A DNA stretch of 11,539 bases from Bacillota bacterium (GTDB lineage: Bacteria; Bacillota; Clostridia; Lachnospirales; WQUN01). Below, piece after piece: positions 6,388 to 11,539 of this stretch (position 1 is the stretch's first letter; every line of letters begins with the position of its first letter). The notes below the pieces were generated by a model. The model was not told the DNA's origin, searched no databases, and saw only the letters and a list, made by a program, of their open reading frames with translations. Where the stretch lies: the NCBI GenBank assembly GCA_009782085.1, contig WQUN01000149.1, positions 1 to 11,539 on the forward strand, written 5' to 3'. The translations under genes and the position numbers were made by a program.

Positions 6388-6811
6388 CTATATCCTCTTC
6401 CCCAAGCAGCCTGACCTCCGTACGCAGCACCTTCTCCATGACCTCCGCCTGGTTCGACAGGCGGATGATGACCATCGCGCCGTGCTCCTTCGAGCGGCTG
6501 GTGAACGCGTACATGTACTCTATCGACACCCCGGCCCTGCCGAGCTCCTTAAGGACCCCGGCGAGGCTTCCCGGCCTGTGCTCCAGGCCGACGGCTATGA
6601 CGTCCGTGGCCTTGACCGCGAGCCCGTGGGCCTTCATGACCTCCCTCGCCGAGTTATGGTCGTCCACGATCATGCGCAGGATCCCGAAATCGGTGGTGTC
6701 GGCTACGGAAAGGGCGTGTATGTTTACGCCGGCGTCGGAGAGATAGCCCGTGACCTCCGCCAGCCGCCCCGGCTTGTTTTCGATGAATACGGACAATTGC
6801 TTAACAGTCAT
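6377..6811 (-). CDS. Tandem ACT-domain protein, probable amino-acid sensor
   Basis: A 144-residue protein made of two ACT domains and nothing else: VKQLSVFIENKPGRLAEV to about residue 68, and VIAVGLEHRPGSLAGVL (71-87) to about 139. Both have the family's beta-strand followed by a PG(R/S)L turn, the usual ligand-binding edge. Stand-alone double-ACT proteins are often found beside iorAB and phenylacetate-CoA ligase genes and are thought to bind amino acids, so regulation by an aromatic or branched amino acid is a reasonable inference. A TTG at 6817 is in frame, but it is only one base from the Shine-Dalgarno AAGGAGG (6825-6819), whereas the ATG at 6811 is seven bases away, so I use the ATG. The gene follows paaK closely and overlaps the methyltransferase start. 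Confidence 0.9.
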   Translation of the reverse strand: MTVKQLSVFIENKPGRLAEVTGYLSDAGVNIHALSVADTTDFGILRMIVDDHNSAREVMKAHGLAVKATDVIAVGLEHRPGSLAGVLKELGRAGVSIEYMYAFTSRSKEHGAMVIIRLSNQAEVMEKVLRTEVRLLGEEDIDDL

Positions 6812-6818
6812 GGCCAAA

Positions 6819-6825
6819 CCTCCTT
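6819..6825 (-). promoter_or_regulatory. Shine-Dalgarno site of the ACT gene, overlapping the paaK stop
   Basis: AAGGAGG on the minus strand, seven bases before the ATG at 6811. Its first two bases are the last two of the paaK TAA stop (6826-6824), so terminating ribosomes sit on the site. This suggests coupled translation and decides the start codon against the TTG at 6817. Confidence 0.85.
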
Positions 6826-8137
6826 AATCCAGCTTTCTCTTGTCTATTACCCTCTTGGCCTTGCCCTCGCTCCGCGCGATGGTCTTAGGCTCCACGAGCC
6901 TGACCTTGCACGTCAGGCCCAGGACGCTGTCCAGGCTCCGCCTGAGCTTGTTCCCCAGCTCCTCCATGCCCCTGACGTCGTCGGAGAGCATCTTTTCGGA
7001 GACTTCGATCTCCACGGTGAGGGAGTCCGTGTTGTTCACGCGCTCGACGATGATCTGATAGTGCGGCGCGGCCTCCCCGGACGAGAGCAGCACGGTCTCT
7101 ATCTGGGACGGGAAAACGTTGACCCCGCGGATGATGAGCATGTCGTCCGTCCGGCCCTCGAGCCTCGACATGCGGATATGCGTGCGCCCGCATTCGCACT
7201 GTTCGGGGATGAGCCGCGTTATGTCCCTCGTCCTGTACCTTATCAGCGGCATCCCGTCCTTGTTGATCGTGGTTATGACCAGTTCCCCGGTCTGACCCTC
7301 GGGCAGGACTTCCCCGGTATCCGGGTCGATGATCTCCGCTATGTTGCAGTCCTCCCAGATGTGCAGGCCGTTCTGACAGGAGCACGTCTGCGCCACGGAC
7401 GGCCCCATGATCTCCGTCAGGCCGTATATGTCGTAGGCTTTTAAGCCCAGCCCGGCCTCTATCCGCACGCGCATCTTCTCCGTCCAGGGCTCCGCGCCGA
7501 AGCATCCGGCTTTCAGGCTCAGATCGGCCTTCGTATAGCCCATCTCCGCCAGCGCCTCCGCCAGATAGAGCGCGTAGGACGGCGTGCAGCAGAGCACGGT
7601 CACGCCGAGGTCTTTAAGCAGGTTTATCTGCCGCTGGGTGTTGCCGGAGGAGGCGGGTATGGTCATCGCGCCGAGCTTTTCCGCGCCGCCGTGGGCGCCC
7701 AGGCCTCCCGTGAACAGGCCGTAGCCGTAGCTCACCTGCACGCGGGCGTTTTTGTCCGCGCCCATCATGACCAGGCAGCGGGCCATGCAGTCCGCCCAGG
7801 TGTCGATGTCGCGCCTGGTGTAGCCGGCGATGATCTGCTTGCCGGTCGTGCCGCTGGACGCGTGTACGCGCACTATGTCCTCAAACGGGACGGCGAACAG
7901 CCCGAACGGATAAGTATCGCGCAGGTCCCGCTTGGTCAGGAACGGCAGAAGGCGCAGATCCTCGAGGGATTTCACGTCCCCCGGCTCGATCCCCCTTTCC
8001 CTCATCATGTCCCGGTAATAGGGCACGTTGTCGTAGACCCGCCTCAGCGTCGTTTTCAGGCGGTCTAGCTGGAGCGCTTTGAGCCGGCCGCGCGGCATCA
8101 GCTCGGTTTCCCGGTTCCAATAGGTTTGTGTGTCCAT
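6824..8137 (-). CDS. paaK: Phenylacetate-CoA ligase-type aryl-acid CoA ligase
   Basis: An AMP-forming acid:CoA ligase of the PaaK branch of the ANL superfamily, making arylacetyl-CoA, AMP and PPi from an arylacetate, ATP and CoA. The 437 residues carry the phosphate-binding loop HASSGTTGK (92-100), YGLTE (238-242), YRTRD (301-305), the hinge-region GRTDDMLIIRGVNVFP (328-343) and a probable catalytic Lys426 in SEGKAKR. The length is normal for PaaK. Cys252, Cys254, Cys314 and Cys316 form two CxC pairs that could hold a metal. The ATG at 8137 has AGGGG about nine bases upstream. Next to iorAB, the likely substrates are phenylacetate, indoleacetate or hydroxyphenylacetate. It may supply arylacetyl-CoA to reductive carboxylation or reclaim CoA esters; the direction is not decided by sequence. 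Confidence 0.92.
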   Translation of the reverse strand: MDTQTYWNRETELMPRGRLKALQLDRLKTTLRRVYDNVPYYRDMMRERGIEPGDVKSLEDLRLLPFLTKRDLRDTYPFGLFAVPFEDIVRVHASSGTTGKQIIAGYTRRDIDTWADCMARCLVMMGADKNARVQVSYGYGLFTGGLGAHGGAEKLGAMTIPASSGNTQRQINLLKDLGVTVLCCTPSYALYLAEALAEMGYTKADLSLKAGCFGAEPWTEKMRVRIEAGLGLKAYDIYGLTEIMGPSVAQTCSCQNGLHIWEDCNIAEIIDPDTGEVLPEGQTGELVITTINKDGMPLIRYRTRDITRLIPEQCECGRTHIRMSRLEGRTDDMLIIRGVNVFPSQIETVLLSSGEAAPHYQIIVERVNNTDSLTVEIEVSEKMLSDDVRGMEELGNKLRRSLDSVLGLTCKVRLVEPKTIARSEGKAKRVIDKRKLD

Positions 8138-8190
8138 GCGAAGAGCCCCTTTGTTATTATTTGTGATATATCCCCGTCACTTCCGCTTGA

Positions 8191-8835
8191 TTACGCTTTC
8201 CCATCTTTCTCCGGTAAAAACCCAGCCTCACCGCAGTTTACTCCCCGCGCGGCGTCCCCGATCCCCCGCCCCGCCCCGAACGCCTTCAGATTGATCTCCA
8301 GAAACCTCCCCGGGACGCAGGCTTTGACCGCCTCCGTCCAGTCCTCCGCGGAAAACTCCCCCGCGAACTCCGGCAAACCCGACAAAACCCCCAGCATGAC
8401 CACGTTGACGGCTTTCACGTTCCCGACTTCCTTCGCCGCCCGAAGCGCGTCGGCGGCCACGACCTCTATCCCCAGCCCCCGGACGCGGGCCGGGATGTCC
8501 TCCGGATAAGCGGCCGCGCCAGTTATCACGGGCATTGGGTCGATCCGCTGCGTATTCATGACCATCTTCCCGCCCTTCCGAAGGAAGGGCACGCCCCGCA
8601 GCGCCTCCAGCGCCTCGAAGCCCAAAACGACGTCCGCCCCGCCTTTGCCGATTATCGGGGAGCTGATCGGCTCTTTGGCGTATCTGACGTAGGTCTCGAC
8701 GCTCCCCTCGCGCTGGGACATGCCGTGCACCTCCGACACCTTCACGTCGAAGTTTTTGGAGGCGGCTGCCGCGCCGATTATGCGCGCCGCCAGAAGCGCG
8801 CCCTGGCCCCCTACCCCCGCTATCAGTATGTTCAC
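8191..8835 (-). CDS. iorB: Indolepyruvate:ferredoxin oxidoreductase, beta subunit
   Basis: The small subunit of the oxygen-sensitive IOR complex, homologous to the gamma domain of pyruvate:ferredoxin oxidoreductase. The complex interconverts an arylpyruvate plus CoA with arylacetyl-CoA, CO2 and reduced ferredoxin. The 214 residues begin with NILIAGVGGQG (2-12), the family's glycine-rich signature, followed by SEVHGMSQREGSVETYVRY (34-52), another strongly conserved stretch. Length is normal and no iron-sulfur motif is present, as expected. The start is GTG at 8835, overlapping the iorA stop as GTGA, with GAGGTG five bases upstream. A 53-base gap without a convincing promoter or terminator separates it from paaK. 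Confidence 0.96.
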   Translation of the reverse strand: MNILIAGVGGQGALLAARIIGAAAASKNFDVKVSEVHGMSQREGSVETYVRYAKEPISSPIIGKGGADVVLGFEALEALRGVPFLRKGGKMVMNTQRIDPMPVITGAAAYPEDIPARVRGLGIEVVAADALRAAKEVGNVKAVNVVMLGVLSGLPEFAGEFSAEDWTEAVKACVPGRFLEINLKAFGAGRGIGDAARGVNCGEAGFLPEKDGKA

Positions 8836-10598
8836 GAGAGCACCTCGCCTTCCTTGGCCTTCGGTTTCGGCTCTATGGCCTTAAATTTGCAGACGCGGTA
8901 GCAATAGCCGCAACCCACGCACTGGGTCTCGTTTATCGTGACTTTGCCGTTTTTCCTGACGAGGGACGGGCAGCCGATGTTCATGCAGAAGCCGCATTCC
9001 TTGCAGAGCTCCTTGTTGACGACATACCGTTCCTCGTACTCCACGCCCTTCAGGAGCTTGCAAGGCCGCCTGGCGATAATGACCGACGGCTCCTCGGCCT
9101 TAAGCTCCGCCTCGAGTATCTTCCGGAACGTGTCCACGTCGAACGGGTCCGCGACGACGACCCGCTCCACGCCGACGGCCTCGCAGAGCTTTTTGAGGTC
9201 CACCGCGCGGGTCTTTTCGCCCTTGATGGTGATGCCGGTGGCGGGGTTCTGTTGGTGCCCGGTCATGCCGGTGATGGAGTTATCCAGGATTATCACCGTG
9301 GACGTGCCCTTGTTGTAGACTATGTCTATAAGCCCGGTTATGCCGCTGTGGACGAAGGTGGAGTCGCCGATGACGGCCACGGTCTTTTCGGCCCGGGCCC
9401 TGCCGGCGGCCTTTTCCATGCCGTGCGCCATGCCGACCGACGCGCCCATGCACACCGTGGTGTCCATCGCGCCAAGCGGCGGGTTCGCGCCCAAGGTGTA
9501 GCAGCCTATGTCGCCGGAGACGGTCAGCTTCATCTGTTTCAATACATAGAACACTCCCCTGTGGGGGCAGCCGGAGCACATGACCGGCGGGCGCGCGGGT
9601 ATCTCCCCGAGCGGCGAAACGTCGGGCGTCTCCGTGTCCTCGCCGAGGACGGCCTTTTTGATCATCGGGGCGGAATATTCGAACGTCATCGGGAAAACGG
9701 CCTTGCCGATCACCTCGAGGCCGAGCTGTTTGCAGTGCTCCTCTATAATCGGGTCCAGCTCCTCCATGACGTAGCACACGTCCACCGAGGCGCGGAAATC
9801 CCTGAGCAGCTTGTCCGGAAGCGGGTAAACCGCGCCGAGTTTAAGATACGACGCCCGCGCGCCGAGGGCCTCCCGGGCGTACTGGTAGGCTATGCCGGCG
9901 GCTATGACGCCGATTTTTGCGTCGTGCATTTCTATCCTGTTCAAATCGGACGTTTCCGCCCATTCCCTCTCGCGCAGGGCGCGCTCTTCTACGAAAACGT
10001 GCCTTCCCTTGGCGCTGGCCGGAGCCATGACGTATTTCGAGACGTCCTTTACGTATTTTTTTAGCGGGACTTCCGTCCGCCCGCCCGGCTCCACAAGACC
10101 GCGGGAGTGCGAGACCCTCGTGGAGAGCCTTATCAGCACCGGCGTGTCGAACTCCTCGCTCAGCCCGAACGCCCGCATGACAAAATCCCTGCACTCCGCG
10201 CTGTCGGCCGGCTCCAGCATGAGCGTCTTGGACGACTTGGCGTAGTGCCTGGAGTCCTGCTCGTTCTGGGACGAGTGCATCCCCTGGTCGTCGGCCACGC
10301 AGATGACCAGGCCGCCGTTCACGCCGGTGTAGGAGGCGGTGAAAAGCGGGTCGGAGGCCACGTTCAGCCCGACGTGCTTCATCGCCGCGACAGCCCGGCC
10401 GCCTATCACGGACGCGCCCAAAGCGACCTCCACGGCGACCTTCTCGTTCGGGGCCCACTCGGAGAATATCTCGTCGTATTTGGCTATAAATTCGGTTATC
10501 TCCGTGCTCGGCGTGCCCGGGTACGCGGAGGCGACGCGCGCGCCGGCCTCCCAGGCGCCCCGGGCGACGGCCTCGTTGCCCAGCATAAGGGTTTTCAA
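8832..10598 (-). CDS. iorA: Indolepyruvate:ferredoxin oxidoreductase, alpha subunit
   Basis: The thiamine-diphosphate and iron-sulfur subunit of IOR, which oxidatively decarboxylates aryl-2-oxoacids or runs in reverse with reduced ferredoxin. In its 588 residues the order is: LGNEA (6-10) and AYPGTPSTEI (25-34) of the N-terminal PFOR-like domain; CSGCPHRG (341-348); GDIGCYTLG (362-370); and the TPP site GDSTFVHSGI through DNSITGMTGHQQNP (411-452). Two C-terminal [4Fe-4S] motifs follow, Cys532-535-538-543 (CX2CX2CX4CP) and Cys560-563-566-570. All cofactor residues are intact. The start is TTG at 10598, six bases after a perfect AGGAGG; the ATG at 10586 is 18 bases away and would cut the conserved MKTLMLGNEA opening. 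It is coupled to iorB by a four-base overlap. Confidence 0.97.
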   Translation of the reverse strand: MKTLMLGNEAVARGAWEAGARVASAYPGTPSTEITEFIAKYDEIFSEWAPNEKVAVEVALGASVIGGRAVAAMKHVGLNVASDPLFTASYTGVNGGLVICVADDQGMHSSQNEQDSRHYAKSSKTLMLEPADSAECRDFVMRAFGLSEEFDTPVLIRLSTRVSHSRGLVEPGGRTEVPLKKYVKDVSKYVMAPASAKGRHVFVEERALREREWAETSDLNRIEMHDAKIGVIAAGIAYQYAREALGARASYLKLGAVYPLPDKLLRDFRASVDVCYVMEELDPIIEEHCKQLGLEVIGKAVFPMTFEYSAPMIKKAVLGEDTETPDVSPLGEIPARPPVMCSGCPHRGVFYVLKQMKLTVSGDIGCYTLGANPPLGAMDTTVCMGASVGMAHGMEKAAGRARAEKTVAVIGDSTFVHSGITGLIDIVYNKGTSTVIILDNSITGMTGHQQNPATGITIKGEKTRAVDLKKLCEAVGVERVVVADPFDVDTFRKILEAELKAEEPSVIIARRPCKLLKGVEYEERYVVNKELCKECGFCMNIGCPSLVRKNGKVTINETQCVGCGYCYRVCKFKAIEPKPKAKEGEVLS

Positions 10599-10604
10599 GA
10601 TATA

Positions 10605-10610
10605 CCTCCT
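10605..10610 (-). promoter_or_regulatory. Shine-Dalgarno site fixing the TTG start of iorA
   Basis: AGGAGG on the minus strand lies six bases from the TTG at 10598. The only nearby ATG (10586) would be 18 bases away, so the site decides for the rare TTG start. Confidence 0.85.
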
Positions 10611-10656
10611 ACAATTTTATAAGTTCCCCCGGCAGGTCAAAAACCGCATAAGAGCT

Positions 10657-10685
10657 GTCATTCTGAGCGTAAGCGAAGAATCTTT
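10657..10685. repeat. Third copy of the palindromic repeat unit
   Basis: GTCATTCTGAGCG followed by TAAGCGAAGAATCTTT matches the units at 219-300 with a one-base insertion (T at 10670) and changes in the stem. The stem is ATTCT (10660-10664) with AGAAT (10677-10681) around a 12-base loop. It lies about 14 bases after the symporter stop and about 60 bases before iorA, again in a gap after a gene end. Confidence 0.8.
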
Positions 10686-10698
10686 CTCCAACATCGGA

Positions 10699-11539
10699 TC
10701 AGTTTCCCAGATCCTCGCTGACCTTCACGCTGACCCTCTCGTCATAGCACGAGAAGGTGGACTCTATCTCCTTCTTTTCCGGGGGCCTGGTGAACGCGCT
10801 GACAAGCGGCACGATGATAAACCCGGCGAGCATACAGAAAGCGCCGCAGTTGATGGGCGACTGGATGACCGAAGGGAAATGGCTCCTGAAAAAGATGTTG
10901 AGAACCATGAGGACCGTGCTGAATCCGAAGGAACACCAGACGGATATCTTCGTGGCGCGCTTCCAGTAAAGCCCGTAGAGGAACGGCGCCAGGAACGAGC
11001 CTGCCAGAGCGCCCCAGGAAACTCCCATGAGCTGGGCGATGAACGAGATGCCGCCCTTATACTGTATGGTGCCGATTATCGCGGAGATGACGATGAACGC
11101 CAGGACCAGAGCGCGGATGATCAGGAGCTGGCTCTTTTCGTGCATATTCTTGACCACATGGCCCTTCAGGAAGTCCAGCGTCAAAGTGGAAGACGAGGTC
11201 ATGACAAGGGCCGACAGCGTCGAGATAGAGGCCGAAAGCACCAGCAGGACTATGACCCCGATCAGCAGATCCGAACCGCGGCCCGTGAAAGCGGAAAGCA
11301 TCCTGGGTATTATGGAGTCGTATACCACCCCGCCGCTCGCGTTCTTCTCGACCACGCTCGTGTAAAGACGCCCGAAAGTGCCCAGGAAATAGCAGCCGCC
11401 GGCGATGAAGACCGCGAAGATCGTCGAGATCACGGCGCCTTTGACAATGGTTTTTTCAGACTTTAGGGCGTAAAACTTTGATATCAACTGAGGCATGCCC
11501 CAGGTCCCGAGGGACGTGAGCAAGACGACGCCCAGGAGG
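10699..11539 (-). CDS. Sodium:solute symporter (SSS/PutP-like family), C-terminal part
   Basis: The last 279 codons of a secondary transporter; the frame is open through the right edge, so the N-terminus is missing. It reads LLGVVLLTSLGTWGMPQLISKFYALKSEKT at the visible beginning, which matches the SSS-family region with a (G/T)xWGxPQ motif before a basic cytoplasmic loop. Several hydrophobic helices follow (IVKGAVISTIFAVFIAG, LLIGVIVLLVLSASIST, LLIIRALVLAFIVISAI, SWGALAGSFLAPFLYGLYW, CMLAGFIIVPLVSAF) and then a charged tail, KKEIESTFSCYDERVSVK. Members couple Na+ influx to uptake of amino acids, carboxylates or vitamins. The substrate cannot be read here. The iorA-paaK neighbourhood makes an aryl acid, amino acid or other carboxylate possible, which is inference only. 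The 100 bases to iorA contain the repeat unit at 10657 and no convincing promoter. Confidence 0.9.
   Translation of the reverse strand, partial: LLGVVLLTSLGTWGMPQLISKFYALKSEKTIVKGAVISTIFAVFIAGGCYFLGTFGRLYTSVVEKNASGGVVYDSIIPRMLSAFTGRGSDLLIGVIVLLVLSASISTLSALVMTSSSTLTLDFLKGHVVKNMHEKSQLLIIRALVLAFIVISAIIGTIQYKGGISFIAQLMGVSWGALAGSFLAPFLYGLYWKRATKISVWCSFGFSTVLMVLNIFFRSHFPSVIQSPINCGAFCMLAGFIIVPLVSAFTRPPEKKEIESTFSCYDERVSVKVSEDLGN

Noticed and set aside
6815..6817. TTG start for the ACT gene, two codons upstream of the ATG
   Set aside because: Only one base from the Shine-Dalgarno sequence; the ATG at 6811 has the proper seven-base spacing.
8138..8190. Promoter or terminator between iorB and paaK, including the palindrome GATATATC at 8165-8172
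   Set aside because: No -35/-10 pair with proper spacing and no stem followed by a T-run; an 8-bp palindrome in AT-rich sequence is weak evidence.
10599..10698. Promoter for iorA (TTGACC and TAAAAT on the minus strand)
   Set aside because: The spacing is only 15 bases and the start of transcription would fall on the Shine-Dalgarno itself, so a working leader is unlikely.

Overview
The window is GC-rich and gene-dense. Every gene I can support lies on the minus strand, so transcription runs from high to low coordinates. The gene set suggests an anaerobic bacterium that handles amino acids or aryl acids with ferredoxin-dependent enzymes. The evidence is indolepyruvate:ferredoxin oxidoreductase (iorA, iorB), a phenylacetate-CoA-ligase-type enzyme, a double-ACT protein and proton-pumping antiporter-like subunits, with no oxygen-linked enzyme visible. 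The DUF3842-like protein leans towards Clostridia-like Firmicutes, but Synergistota, Elusimicrobiota or other anaerobic lineages cannot be excluded from this sequence alone.

Right part (about 11539 to 3792): the C-terminal part of a sodium:solute symporter, then a 100-base gap holding one copy of a short palindromic repeat, then iorA-iorB-paaK-ACT-(RlmL-like rRNA methyltransferase)-mnmA-DUF3842. Most of these genes overlap or nearly touch: iorA/iorB share GTGA, the methyltransferase and mnmA share ATGA, the ACT gene and methyltransferase overlap by 11 bases, and the ACT ribosome-binding site overlaps the paaK stop. This looks like one long transcription unit in which an arylacetate/arylpyruvate module is followed by RNA-modification genes.

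Left part (3791 to 1): a 103-base gap with a good promoter candidate (TTGCTT, 17 bases, TATAAT), then two translationally coupled (ATGA) membrane proteins of the NuoL/NuoM/MrpA/MrpD proton-translocating family. A 186-base AT-rich gap follows, and then the first 47 codons of a third membrane protein that is probably of the same family. These are likely the membrane arm of a complex I-like, Mrp-like or group 4 hydrogenase-like (Ech/Ehr) ion pump; any catalytic subunits lie outside the window.

The strongest non-coding signal is a short palindromic repeat present three times. Two copies face each other at 219-300 and one lies at 10657-10685. The outer stem bases differ between all three copies but stay complementary within each (ACCCT/AGGGT, ATCCT/AGGAT, ATTCT/AGAAT), which points to selection on the hairpin. 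Otherwise the genes belong to known families, and I do not see a clearly new system.
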